In this document: positions 37,502 to 47,190 of the stretch, piece after piece
How the letters are laid out: the number at the start of each line of letters is the position of its first letter
Numbering within the stretch: the first letter of the stretch is position 1
Assembly: GCA_041396125.1 (NCBI GenBank)
Contig: JAWKZG010000025.1
Location: 7,453 to 71,452 of the forward strand
Direction of reading: 5' to 3'
DNA: 64,000 nucleotides
DNA from: JAWKZG01 sp041396125
Lineage (GTDB): Bacteria > Pseudomonadota > Gammaproteobacteria > Competibacterales > Competibacteraceae
The notes under the pieces: model-generated
What the model was told of the DNA's origin: nothing
What the model saw: the letters and a program-made list of their open reading frames with translations, nothing else
Databases searched by the model: none
Program-made: the position numbers and the translations under genes

Positions 37502-38440
37502 CTATAAGGCCGCCAGAGCTGTCGGCTTGAAAAAAGCTGGCACAGGCCTGTGCTGTTCGATATTCGCCACCCGCTGCGCTGTCGACACCTGGCAACGCCG
37601 CGTTTGCGCCTTCAGCAAACGTTCAATGACGCGCAAATCCTTTTCATCCAGCGACAAGGCAGTATCCACCCAGACATCAACAATAGCGGCAAGCTCTTCG
37701 TATCGCAGCGGCTGGTAAAGGTCCCTTACCCGCTGAATTGCGGCATATCCCTTGCTCGCCCTGTTACGACGGCGCAGATAATCGTAAACGGCCTGTTCCC
37801 CCTCACCCGGCTCCGCCAGCACATCCACAACGCCCATATCGAAGAGCTCTTCCGCGCTATAGATTTTGCCACTTAAAATAAGCCGTTCAGCTCGCACGGG
37901 ATCAAGCTTCCGGGCCAGAAAACTATAGGCACCCATACCTGGGAATAAGTTGAACAAAATTTCGGGCAACCCCATTTGAGCCTGCCGCTCAGCGATCAGA
38001 GCACTGCATGACAGGGCTGCTTCAAATCCTCCGCCCAGTGCATCACCTTGAACCAGGGCGATCGTGGTAAGGGTTTGCTCCAGATTACTGGCCTGTTGAT
38101 AACAGATGTCAATACAGGCTGTTGCATAGGTTTGTAGTTCACGGCGATCTTGTTGGCGGATCAGTTCAAGAAATAAAGCCAGGTCCCCGCCCAGGTTGAA
38201 AATACCGTCAGCGGCAGACGCTAAAACCAGATAATCCACCTGCTCGTTATTGTCTGTCCGGGCGTGCTGAATCAGCTCTTTCTGGAGCTGACGACTTTCC
38301 CGCAATAACTGCGGTGTAAAACAAGGCCGCGGACTTGCGTGCATACGGCACCATAATGTGCGCCATTCAGCATCATAATGGTGTGTTAATTGGCTGGGTG
38401 CCGGAACTGCGTCATGAACTCGTGCACTGGAAATAATCAT
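37502..38440 (-). CDS. rpfF: DSF synthase RpfF (enoyl-CoA hydratase family)
   Basis: Crotonase-fold enzyme that makes the cis-2-unsaturated fatty-acid signal DSF from acyl-ACP by dehydration and thioester cleavage. The 312-residue product has both catalytic glutamates: Glu140 in QGDALGGGFEAALSC and Glu160 in MGLPEILFNLFPGMGAYSF, 20 residues apart as in Xanthomonas. FNLGGDLALFLELIR and IWVDTA-like VDVWVDTAL also match. ATG 38440 follows AGGGGT at good spacing; a TTG 7 codons upstream is less likely. It is convergent with rpfC, as in Xanthomonas. No rpfB or rpfH is seen nearby. Confidence 0.93.
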   Translation of the reverse strand: MIISSARVHDAVPAPSQLTHHYDAEWRTLWCRMHASPRPCFTPQLLRESRQLQKELIQHARTDNNEQVDYLVLASAADGIFNLGGDLALFLELIRQQDRRELQTYATACIDICYQQASNLEQTLTTIALVQGDALGGGFEAALSCSALIAERQAQMGLPEILFNLFPGMGAYSFLARKLDPVRAERLILSGKIYSAEELFDMGVVDVLAEPGEGEQAVYDYLRRRNRASKGYAAIQRVRDLYQPLRYEELAAIVDVWVDTALSLDEKDLRVIERLLKAQTRRCQVSTAQRVANIEQHRPVPAFFKPTALAAL

Positions 38441-38771
38441 TTTCAATACCCCTAGCAGCAATAATGGTACTAATAATCAATTATTAAATGATCACAGTAT
38501 TGCCGTGTAGTTTGCTGTGAACGTTATCTGTTTTTGATAAGGCGTTTCGCCTGATTAGTATTATGCGCATGAATGCGGCGCAATACAGTAGCCGCTTGCA
38601 GGAAGGTTCAATGCTCAAAAGGCAGAAAAATGATCTATTTATTAGTTTGCCAATAGATCATCTTTCACATTAACGGCATTGTAAGTAGGCAAAGAAAGAA
38701 CAAATACGTTTTAAAACAGCGTTTAACAATCAATACCGGTTGCAAAATTGACAGTACATTATTACGCCACA
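38441..38771. other. Intergenic region between rpfF and the dehydrogenase gene
   Basis: About 330 AT-rich bases with no gene. It must hold the rpfF promoter (minus strand) and the 3' end of the dehydrogenase transcript. I see the AT-rich stem-loop at 38630-38661, a short TAATAA/TTATTA dyad near 38471, and a 5-bp hairpin AGGCG-TTT-CGCCT near 38542. No CRP site meets the consensus. Confidence 0.55.
38630..38661 (-). terminator. AT-rich hairpin, probable terminator of the FemAB-aat-bpt-dehydrogenase operon
   Basis: ATGATCTATT and its exact complement AATAGATCAT form a 10-bp stem with a 12-nt loop. On the minus strand it is followed by a run of five T. It lies about 110 nt after the dehydrogenase stop at 38772. 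The stem is AT-rich, so it may be inefficient, and a regulatory dyad is possible. Confidence 0.45.
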
Positions 38772-41000
38772 TCAAAATGACTGACAGTCGGTTAATTGCG
38801 CTATCCAGGCGTCTACTAATGCCACGCCCGCGCTATCAACCTGATTGCTGCCCACAGGCGGCATGCGGTAAAGGTCGCGCCGGTTGATGCGACTCAGCAG
38901 CACTGATCGCTCGGGAGCTCCCGGTGCGACAATGCGGGCATTCTCGATACCCAGCGCACTGGTCTGAGGGGGCTCGTCGCAGATGCCGGTGTCGGCCAGC
39001 GCAGTGGTATAACGCAAATCCATGCCTAAACGGGTCGGTCCGGCAGGTTGGTGACATTGGCTGCAATTGCTGTGCAGATAAGCACGGGCGCGCTGCTCCA
39101 GTGATGCCATCGGATCAGCCGGATCGGCCAGAACCGGATAATCTTCGGCCTGCCCACCGAGCGGTTGTGCAAACAAACCGATATGATCAAGGGTTAACAA
39201 TTGATTGGCAGTGATACCACTGTCTGGATAGTGCAGATCGCCGTTCAGCTGTGCGGTTTCCGGACCCAGCACAATCTTGCTTGCCGTGGTGTGACAACGC
39301 AGACACTGGCTGCTGCTGGGATAAATCCAACCCTGACCTTGCCGCTGCCAGACGCCCCCGCCCGGCACGTAATCTGCGTCGCTGCCATCTTCCCGCCAGG
39401 CATAGCTATAACCACCCCAGCCGCCATCCTGATGACGCACCAGCAACCGCGTTTCGATCAGCTCACCAGACAACTCGAAGTTTTTCATCAGCACCGCACC
39501 CGGCGGGAATAACCAGTCACCGGCACTGTCGATCTGGATGGTTGTCGCTTCTGGCAGAGCCAGCCAGCGCTGCTTGGCCGCACCATCTGACCAGAACGGC
39601 GCATTCACCTGATAGGGGATCAAGCCGGCAGCGGGCTGGCTGGGGTCGGCGGGGTCAACACAGCCGGTTGCCGATAATAGCTGCGGGAAGGCGCTTTCAG
39701 TTGTTGTCCGTTGTGCACGCAGGCGAAATATTGCGCCCTCCTCCCAGTTCAGCACATATAGCTCCCCAGCCTGATCTTCAGCGAACGCACTGAGCAGAAA
39801 ACCACCCTGGATCAGACTGTGTTTAACCGGTTGCCCTACCGCGTCGCCTGCCAGCCGCCAAACCTCCCCGCTGCAGAAATCCCCGAACACATATTGTCCC
39901 TGCAAAGCGGCAATAGCTTCACCGCGATAGACGAAACCACCGATCACCGCGCAACCGTCAGCATGGTCATATTCAAAGAAGGGATCAATCAGATTCTGTC
40001 GTTGACATTGTTGTTGTTCAGGCGGATAGCAGCTACTCCCCTCGCGAACACTCCAGCCATAATTGCCGCCCCGCTCAATCAGATTGATTTCTTCCCGGTT
40101 GAATTCACCGACATCCCCCAGCCATAGCCGACCGGTAGCTCGATCAAAACTCCAGCGCCAGGGATTACGCAACCCCCAGGCAAAAATTTCAGGTCGACCG
40201 CCCCCGGCTACGAAGGGATTGTCAGCCGGGATGGCATACGGCTGACCGTTATCTACATCAATACGCAACAGCGAACTGAATAAGGTTTCGGTATTCTGGC
40301 CGTGTCCAAACGGATCTACCGATGCATTGGCATCAAGAAAACCGGCATGACCACCATCGCCAAAACCAATATACAAATAGCCATCCGGCCCGAACGACAG
40401 TTGCCCACCCTGGTGCACGATACTGGGCTGATCAAGCGTCAACAGCACTTGCTCGGAAGAGGCATCCAGTGTCAAGCCGCCGTCCGCGCTGCGAAAACGC
40501 GAAATATAGGACACCAGCGGTGCACCCTGACGGGTATAGGACAGGTAAACATAAGGTTTATCCGGAAACGCCGGATGAAAAGCCATACCGAGCAGACCAC
40601 TTTCGTAGTCATCGTTGTAGACGCGGTCGCTGAGATCAAGAAAAACGCTGGTCTGAGTGGTATCAGCCCGGTTTTCAAATTGTTTGATCAGACCGCTGAT
40701 CTGCTCTAGCACAAACCAGCGACTTGCATCATTCGGTGCCTGCTGCAGACTGACCGGAAGCTCAAACTGCAGGGCAGGAAACACGCGCTCCAACTCGGCA
40801 GAGACTTCCTGCACTGGCCGTGACGGTGCCACACAGCTCAGGTTTTGCGGCCGCTGTGTTAAACCAAACGGTAAGGTAGAAGGGGGATCGTCAGGGCTTT
40901 TATTGTCGTTATTTTCGTTCTTGTTATCACTACCGCCACCGCAGGCCGTGATGCCTAATACACTGAGCAGACTTACCGCCAATAGCCGGGAAAACCGCAT
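38772..41000 (-). CDS. Lipoprotein with glucose/sorbosone dehydrogenase domain and two haem-c motifs
   Basis: 742-residue outer-membrane-type lipoprotein (lipobox ITAC, Cys20). Residues about 60-400 form a PQQ-type glucose/sorbosone dehydrogenase beta propeller (SGLLGMAFHPAF, LSFGPDGYLYIGFGDGG, WGLRNPWRWSFD, VGEFNREEINLI, GGNYGWSVREG). The C-terminal part has haem-c motifs CLRCH (566-570) and CSQCH (646-650), so it would depend on the ccm genes here. Electrons from sugar or aldehyde oxidation could pass directly to its own haems. The propeller cofactor is not proven. It starts 24 bp after bpt, in place of infA found there in Pseudomonas. Confidence 0.82.
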   Translation of the reverse strand: MRFSRLLAVSLLSVLGITACGGGSDNKNENNDNKSPDDPPSTLPFGLTQRPQNLSCVAPSRPVQEVSAELERVFPALQFELPVSLQQAPNDASRWFVLEQISGLIKQFENRADTTQTSVFLDLSDRVYNDDYESGLLGMAFHPAFPDKPYVYLSYTRQGAPLVSYISRFRSADGGLTLDASSEQVLLTLDQPSIVHQGGQLSFGPDGYLYIGFGDGGHAGFLDANASVDPFGHGQNTETLFSSLLRIDVDNGQPYAIPADNPFVAGGGRPEIFAWGLRNPWRWSFDRATGRLWLGDVGEFNREEINLIERGGNYGWSVREGSSCYPPEQQQCQRQNLIDPFFEYDHADGCAVIGGFVYRGEAIAALQGQYVFGDFCSGEVWRLAGDAVGQPVKHSLIQGGFLLSAFAEDQAGELYVLNWEEGAIFRLRAQRTTTESAFPQLLSATGCVDPADPSQPAAGLIPYQVNAPFWSDGAAKQRWLALPEATTIQIDSAGDWLFPPGAVLMKNFELSGELIETRLLVRHQDGGWGGYSYAWREDGSDADYVPGGGVWQRQGQGWIYPSSSQCLRCHTTASKIVLGPETAQLNGDLHYPDSGITANQLLTLDHIGLFAQPLGGQAEDYPVLADPADPMASLEQRARAYLHSNCSQCHQPAGPTRLGMDLRYTTALADTGICDEPPQTSALGIENARIVAPGAPERSVLLSRINRRDLYRMPPVGSNQVDSAGVALVDAWIAQLTDCQSF

Positions 41001-41024
41001 AAAACAGGCTCCAATTATTATTTT

Positions 41025-41750
41025 TCAGGCTTTGGATGCGTGCCACTCGCCGTCATAGTAAATCTCATGAGGGTTAAACTGGGCTTTGTAGGCCATTTTC
41101 TGACACTGCTTGACCCAATAACCCAGATACACCCACTGCAAGCCATGTTGCCTGGCATGCTCAATCTGACACAAAATACTGTAAGTACCCAGGCTCTGAG
41201 CCGGCAAGTCCGGGTCAAAAAACGTATAAACCGCAGACAATCCTTCTTTCAGATGATCCACCACTGCAACCACACGCAAACCCTCAGCATCCGAAAACTC
41301 CCATAGCCAGGTATCGCTCCAGTGACTGCTGATAAACGAGAGATAACTGTCCGGGTTGGTATTATCCATACCACCATCGGGATGCCGGCTGCGCACATAG
41401 CGCTCGAATAAGCGGTAATGCTCCAGCCGAAAGCCGGGCGGCATAAATTTGACCCGCAACCCCTGATTACGCTGCCAGATACGCCGCTGCGAGCGATTGG
41501 GCTGGAACTGTTCCACCGGGATGCGCAAGGACAAACAATGACTGCAGCCCTGGCAGTGTGGCCGGTAGACATGCTCACCACTGCGCCGAAAACCCATCAG
41601 CATCAGTTGTTCAAAAGTGAGTTGATTGACTGCGACCGGGTCCGCCACCAGATTGCGCGCCTGCCGCCCCGGCAAATAACTGCAAGGATAATCGGTGGTG
41701 ATGAACAAGCGCATCTGGCGGGTAAGATGCGGGCGTAAGTTTGCCGTCAT
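41025..41750 (-). CDS. bpt: Aspartate/glutamate leucyltransferase Bpt
   Basis: N-degron enzyme that adds leucine from Leu-tRNA to proteins with N-terminal Asp or Glu, marking them for ClpS-ClpAP. The 241-residue product has the ATE family pattern: TTDYPCSYLPGRQARNLV with the conserved N-terminal Cys, a GFRRSGEHVYRPHCQGCSHC cysteine cluster, and YLGYWVKQCQKMAYKA near the C-terminus. ATG 41750 overlaps the aat stop as ATGA. It is third in a FemAB-aat-bpt-dehydrogenase operon. Confidence 0.94.
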   Translation of the reverse strand: MTANLRPHLTRQMRLFITTDYPCSYLPGRQARNLVADPVAVNQLTFEQLMLMGFRRSGEHVYRPHCQGCSHCLSLRIPVEQFQPNRSQRRIWQRNQGLRVKFMPPGFRLEHYRLFERYVRSRHPDGGMDNTNPDSYLSFISSHWSDTWLWEFSDAEGLRVVAVVDHLKEGLSAVYTFFDPDLPAQSLGTYSILCQIEHARQHGLQWVYLGYWVKQCQKMAYKAQFNPHEIYYDGEWHASKA

Positions 41751-42466
41751 AGATAATCCAGTGCCAGATCGGCGTCCAAACACCAGGCACCGTGATATTG
41801 CACGCCCTGACAACCGCAATCGAGCAGATCGATAAAGCGCTGGCGGGGGATATCGCATGCCCCCATACGATGTAAATGCCCAGTGGGCAGCTGACAGTCA
41901 ATAACCACAAACTGCCAGCGTGCCAACTGTGCACAGAGCATGGACAACGCTACTTTAGAGGCATCGCTGACCCGGCTGAACATAGACTCACCATAAAAAA
42001 CCCGACCCAGTGCAACGCCATATAAACCACCGACGAGTTTGCCGTCCTGGCGTACTTCAATGGAGTGAGCATAACCGGCAGCGTGCAGATCACGGTAAGC
42101 GCACGCCATCTCCGGCATGATCCAGGTTTCCTCGCGGCCGGGCACCGACTCGGCGCATGCCGTGATAACTGCATCGAAAGCCGTATCCGCACTGACCTGG
42201 AAAAGCCCCTTCCGTAAGGTTTTACGTAAGCTGCGGGCGGGCCGGAACTGCTGCGGAAAGATGACAGTACGCGGATCCGGGCTCCACCAGCAAATAGGAT
42301 CACCGGCTGAATACCAGGGGAAAATGCCCTGCCGGTAAGCCCGTAACAAACGGGCGACCGACAAACAACCGCCAACCGCTAACAGACCATTGGGCTCCTG
42401 CAGGGCGCGGGCGGGATCAGGAAAAGGCTGATAGGGATCGGATTCGTCAAGCCAGGGAATCATTCT
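41747..42466 (-). CDS. aat: Leucyl/phenylalanyl-tRNA--protein transferase Aat
   Basis: Adds Leu or Phe from aminoacyl-tRNA to proteins with N-terminal Lys or Arg. The 239-residue product starts MIPWLDESDPYQPFPDP and has LLAVGGCLSVARLLRAYRQG, FPWYSAGDPICWWSPDPR and GYAHSIEVRQDGKLVGGLYG, all family motifs. The frame is open far upstream, but the family start is the ATG at 42466, overlapping the previous stop by 7 bases. It precedes bpt as in Pseudomonas. Confidence 0.95.
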   Translation of the reverse strand, partial: RMIPWLDESDPYQPFPDPARALQEPNGLLAVGGCLSVARLLRAYRQGIFPWYSAGDPICWWSPDPRTVIFPQQFRPARSLRKTLRKGLFQVSADTAFDAVITACAESVPGREETWIMPEMACAYRDLHAAGYAHSIEVRQDGKLVGGLYGVALGRVFYGESMFSRVSDASKVALSMLCAQLARWQFVVIDCQLPTGHLHRMGACDIPRQRFIDLLDCGCQGVQYHGAWCLDADLALDYL

Positions 42467-43629
42467 GCCATCAGGCTCAGGTCGAGATTGGGATATTGCC
42501 GGTAAGGCGAGTGTTCGTTCAGCTCGCTGGCATACTGCTCGACCGCCGGAGTCTCGCGGCGCAGAAAATCGGCGATTGCCGCAGCAAAATCGGGGTGGGC
42601 AATCCAGTGCGCGGAATAGGTTAAGGTTGGCAGAAATCCCCGCCATATTTTGTGTTCCCCTTGGGCGCCGGGTTCGAAGCATTGAATGCCATTCGCAATG
42701 CAATATTCTATATTCTGATAGTAGCATACCTCAAAATGTAAACTATCGTATTCTGCCCGACAGCCCCAATGCCGGCCGTACAGGGTGGTATCGCTGCAAA
42801 AGCTGATAGCGCCCGCGACACGTTGACCTGCCTTACCGGCAAAGGCCAGTACCATCTGCTCACCCATGCTCTGACCAAGCTCCTGAAAAAACGCCAGGGT
42901 CAGCGGCGGCCGGCGACCACGCTCGTAAAAGGTATTGGAATAAAATTGATGCAACACTTTCACCCAGTCGGCTTCACTCAGCTGGTCTCCAGTAGTCACT
43001 GTCAGTTCGATCGCAGTCTCTTGCACCAGGCGCCGTTCACGCCGTATATTCTTGCGCCGTTTGGCGTTCAGGGTAGCCAGAAATTGCTCGAAGGTTTCAA
43101 ACGACTGATTATGCCAGTGGAACTGGCAGCCAACACAGGTCAGCAATCCCTGCTGCTTCAGTACAGCCTGGTCCCGCGTGGTGGTAAACAGGCAATGCAA
43201 AGAGGAACAGTCCTGCTGCCGGGCCAGTTGCAAAGCGGCCTCGACCAGGCAGGTCGCTACCTGCTGGTGATCAGCGCCCGGCGCACATAACAGGCGCGGA
43301 CCGGTGGCCGGCGTGAAAGGAATAGCACTAACCAGTTTCGGGTAATATGCCAGGCCATGGCGCTGATAGGCGTCCGCCCAGGACCAGTCAAACACAAACT
43401 CGCCGAATGAGTTATCCTTCATATATAGCGGCATGGCACCCAGTAATTGCTGGTCATCGCCGTAGACTACAAGATGCTGGGAATACCAGCCCGTGGCTTC
43501 ATCAAGACAGCGATTACGCTCCAGGGCGTACAAAAACTCATGGCGCAGAAAGGGATAAGCATCGGTGTTCAACCGGTTCCACGCCGCAGCGGGAACCTCA
43601 GCAAGGCTATTAATGACTTTACAGTGCAT
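42460..43629 (-). CDS. FemAB-like GNAT-fold protein (DUF482)
   Basis: 389-residue protein of the FemAB-like DUF482 family, function unknown. It contains AAAWNRLNTDAYPFLRHEFLYALE near the N-terminus, LNAKRRKNIRRERRLV in the middle, and GRHWGCRAEYDSLHFEVCYYQNIEYCI and FEPGAQGEHKIWRGFLP, the family signature. FemABX proteins add amino acids from aminoacyl-tRNA to peptidoglycan. Here it heads an operon with aat and bpt, which also use aminoacyl-tRNA and a GNAT-like fold. The overlap with aat suggests coupling. Whether it is a transferase is not shown by the sequence. Confidence 0.82.
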   Translation of the reverse strand: MHCKVINSLAEVPAAAWNRLNTDAYPFLRHEFLYALERNRCLDEATGWYSQHLVVYGDDQQLLGAMPLYMKDNSFGEFVFDWSWADAYQRHGLAYYPKLVSAIPFTPATGPRLLCAPGADHQQVATCLVEAALQLARQQDCSSLHCLFTTTRDQAVLKQQGLLTCVGCQFHWHNQSFETFEQFLATLNAKRRKNIRRERRLVQETAIELTVTTGDQLSEADWVKVLHQFYSNTFYERGRRPPLTLAFFQELGQSMGEQMVLAFAGKAGQRVAGAISFCSDTTLYGRHWGCRAEYDSLHFEVCYYQNIEYCIANGIQCFEPGAQGEHKIWRGFLPTLTYSAHWIAHPDFAAAIADFLRRETPAVEQYASELNEHSPYRQYPNLDLSLMAE

Positions 43630-43728
43630 AAGTATATGGCAAGCGTAATATTAGGAAAAAACGACTATGGCAGCTCGGACGGATTACTTAGAATAATGAT
43701 CCAGGCTGATTGAAAAGGTTGCAAGCGA

Positions 43729-46411
43729 TTGGCTCAAGCATCACGTAAAACAGACAAGAAACTTTCCGATACCGTCCTGCGTCAGGTCACGTATGGACTG
43801 CGGGAAAGTGCGTTTTTAATCCTGGTAGGAGTAGCCGCGTTTCTGGTGCTCTCCCTCCTATCATACACTCCTGCCGACCCGGCCTGGACCCATACCGGGC
43901 AGAACGCTGTGGCACAAAATCACGGCGGGGTGGTAGGTGCCTTATTTGCCGATATTACCTTCTATTTTATCGGCTATATTGGTTATCTGGCTCCGCTGGC
44001 GCTGGTGTTCGCGGCCTGGCGGCTAACATCATTGGCCAACATACTGGCGCTAGACGCCGAGGTGATTTTTTTCCGCCTGCTCGGTGCCTGCGTAACGTTC
44101 GGTGCCGGCTGCGGGCTGGCCAGCCTGTATCTGCCGGCAGTCTCAGAACTGGCCAGTGCCGGCGGCGTGCTGGGTGATTTCGTCAGTCAGGGTCTGACGA
44201 CTGCATTCGGCCTTTTCGGTGGCAGCGTGTTTTTGCTGGTTTTGCTGCTGGCAGGCTTCACACTGGCAACAGGCCTGTCCTGGGTCGGCGTACTGGAGGT
44301 CATCGGCAAACTGGTGCTGGGGCTTTTTGAAACAGCTCAGCAGGCACTCGGCGCATTGCCGGGCAAAATCAAGCTACCTGATCTGAAACAGCTTATCCCT
44401 GCTAAAGCTGCCGACACCGAATCTGCTGAAAAACAAGCCCAGGCTGGCGTTGCCAAAGCGACCTCCAAACCAACTGAGGAAGTCGATAGCGGAAGCCGCA
44501 AAACGCGCAAAAAAAGCCGCCGCGAACCCACGGTCAGCACGCTGGAATCCCCACCACTGGTGATCAAGGAACCTGCAGCACCGCAAATCCGTGAACCAGC
44601 GCCACCCCAACTGGATGAAGCAGACGAAGCAGACGAGCTCGAAGTTTCGCATGCTCTGGCGTCAGCATCGGTGGCAGCTTCAGGTTCAGGCCAAGCTGCA
44701 ACCCCGACGCCAGCCTCAAGTCCAGCGCCAGCTCCTGCTGCGGCGACACCCAAACGAGTTGATCCCGAACCGCCGGCACCGGCCAGTAAAACCGTCAGCA
44801 GTCCACCGCGACCGGCTGCCGAAGTGAAAAAGCCCCGCCCGCCGCTGCCGGGGAACAGTTTCCGCAAGATAACCATGCGGGCACGACCTTCTCTACAGAT
44901 CCGCAGGAAGAACCTATTCCGCCGCTGGATTTGCTTGACCCGGTAGTGCATGGCGAGAAGGTTACTCGCGGGAAGAGCTGGAAACCATGTCACGCCAGGT
45001 GGAGAAACTGCTCAATGATTTCGGGGTTGCCGTCACTGTCGTTGCGGTCGAGCCCGGACCGGTTATTACCCGCTTCGAAGTCGATCCAGCACCGGGTGTC
45101 AAGGTCAGTCAGATCAGCAATCTGGCCAAGGATCTGGCGCGGGGCCTGTCTGTCATCAGTGTACGTGTGGTCGAGGTTATCCCCGGCAAATCGTATATCG
45201 GGCTGGAAATTCCCAATCAGAAGCGACAAATTGTCTACCTGACTGAAATCCTCGACTCCCTGCCCTACCGCAATCTAAGTTCACCTCTGACTCTAGCGCT
45301 GGGCAAGGATATCGGCGGAAAACCGGTAGCTGCCAATCTGGCAAAAATGCCGCATCTGCTGGTCGCCGGTACCACCGGCTCGGGTAAATCGGTGGCAGTA
45401 AACGCTATGTTGCTCAGCATGCTGTATAAAGCTACACCGCAGGATGTGCGGCTGATTCTGATCGACCCGAAATGCTGGAGCTGTCGGTGTACGAAGGCAT
45501 TCCGCACCTGCTGGCCCCCGTTGTCACGGATATGAAAGAAGCCGCCAACGCCCTGCGCTGGTGCGTCGCCGAGATGGAACGTCGCTATAAGCTGATGGCG
45601 ACCTTGAAAGTGCGCAATATCACCGGTTATAACCGGGCGGTGAGCGCTGCGATCAAAGCGGGTGAACCCATCCCGATCCGCTCCATAAAACCGATCCCAA
45701 TGATGAATCGTTCGCACCGGCACCCACCCGGAGCCGTTGCCGTTTATTGTTGTAGTCATCGACGAACTGGCCGACATGATGATGATCGTCGGCAAGAAAG
45801 TCGAAGAGCTCATTGCCCGGCTGGCACAGAAAGCGCGGGCCTCGGGCATCCACCTGATTCTGGCCACCCAGCGTCCATCCGTAGATGTCATCACCGGCCT
45901 GATCAAAGCCAATGTGCCGACCCGGATTGCTTTTCAGGTTTCGTCCAAAGTTGATTCGCGCACTATTTTGGATCAAATGGGCGCAGAAGCACTGCTGGGG
46001 CACGGCGATATGCTGTATCTGCCGCCCGGCACAGGATTTCCGCAGCGGGTTCACGGCGCTTTCGTGGACGATCACGAGGTCGTCAGAGTGGTTGAATACC
46101 TCAAGCAGACCGCTGTGCCGGATTACATCGAAGATATTCTGGAAGAACCCGTTGAAGCACCGCCGGGCATGGCTGCGATGTTCGGGCTGGAAGACGGCGG
46201 CAATAATGATAGTGATCCCTTGTACGATCAGGCTGTGCGGATCGTCACGGAAACCCGCAAGGCTTCCATTTCCGGTGTACAGCGGCGCTTGAAAATTGGT
46301 TATAACCGGGCTGCGCGTATGATCGAGGAAATGGAAAGTTCGGGTATCGTCGGACCGCTGCAGTCCAACGGTAACCGCGAAGTACTGGCACCACCGCCTC
46401 CCGAGCTGTGA
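43729..46411 (+). CDS. ftsK: DNA translocase FtsK, five single-base frameshifts
   Basis: Septal DNA pump that activates XerCD at dif. The N-terminal part has four membrane helices (about 25-190), then a Pro/Ala-rich linker. The motor has VEPGPVITRFEVDPAPGVKV, Walker A GTTGSGKS, LSVYEGIPHLLAPVVTD and Walker B VVVIDELADMMM. The gamma domain ends in RRLKIGYNRAARMIEEME. Missing bases in homopolymers at 44850-44853, 44960, 45470-45472, near 45675 and at 45727-45729 break the frame; adding five bases gives exactly 896 codons. The start is a TTG at 43729 with AAAGG upstream. FtsK is normally essential, so error is the likely cause. Confidence 0.9.
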
Positions 46412-46559
46412 CAGGCCATAAGCAGGTGCTTAACGCATTCATGCTGGATTCACCCGGATGCCGCTACTATTCGGGCTATATGGGCTGCCCTGCTCCAGCA
46501 GCGCCGGCCCAATATGCCAATCTGAATCAATATGGCAACCTGAATAAGGAGACACAAAC

Positions 46560-47171
46560 ATGGCTTTACTGATCCGGTTCAGCCTCGCCCTGCTGCTGAG
46601 CGTCGCTGCCCCAGCCTGGGCCGATCAACCCGGTGATTACTTCGACACGCTACGCTCGCTGCAAGCGGACTTCACCCAGACCGTGCTGGACGAAACCGGC
46701 CAGACGCTGGAACAGTCCAGCGGTGAGATGTATATGCAGCGACCGGGACGATTCCGCTGGGAGTACCGCACACCCTACTCGCAGCTGATTGTCGCCGATG
46801 GTACGCGCATCTGGCTGTATGACCTAGACCTCGAACAGGTCACTGTCCGCAAGCTGGACGACACCCTGAGTTCGGCCCCACTGGCCATGCTCGGCAATGA
46901 TGCGCCGCTGGCAACCGCTTTTGTCATTACCCGTCTCGGCGAACGCGATGGTCTGGTCTGGTATGACCTGAAACCCAAACAGTCAAACAGCGAAGTGAGC
47001 TTTGTCCGGCTGGGCTTCCAGGGATCGGAACTGCGCATGCTGGAAGTCGAGGACAGCCTGCGCCGTCTGACCCGGATGGCACTGTCTAAAGTCCAGCGGA
47101 ATCCGTCACTGGCGGCAGACCTGTTTGTTTTTACCCCGCCGCCAGGGGTGGATGTCATAGGCGACAGTTAA
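46560..47171 (+). CDS. lolA: Outer membrane lipoprotein carrier protein LolA
   Basis: Periplasmic chaperone that carries lipoproteins to the outer membrane. The 203-residue product has a signal peptide (cleavage near AWAD), then TLRSLQADFTQTVLDE, SGEMYMQRPGRFRWEY and IWLYDLDLEQVTVRKL, typical LolA. AAGGAG precedes the ATG. It lies between ftsK and rarA in conserved order. Confidence 0.95.
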   Translation: MALLIRFSLALLLSVAAPAWADQPGDYFDTLRSLQADFTQTVLDETGQTLEQSSGEMYMQRPGRFRWEYRTPYSQLIVADGTRIWLYDLDLEQVTVRKLDDTLSSAPLAMLGNDAPLATAFVITRLGERDGLVWYDLKPKQSNSEVSFVRLGFQGSELRMLEVEDSLRRLTRMALSKVQRNPSLAADLFVFTPPPGVDVIGDS

Positions 47172-47190
47172 CCCTGGTTAAACCGTTACG

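Noticed and set aside
38462..38540. CRP/Clp site before rpfF
   Set aside because: TGTGA half-sites occur, but no matching TCACA half-site at the right spacing.
43729..46411. Programmed frameshifting in ftsK
   Set aside because: Five separate breaks all need a missing base at homopolymers, and no slippery heptamer with a downstream structure is seen. Sequence error is simpler.
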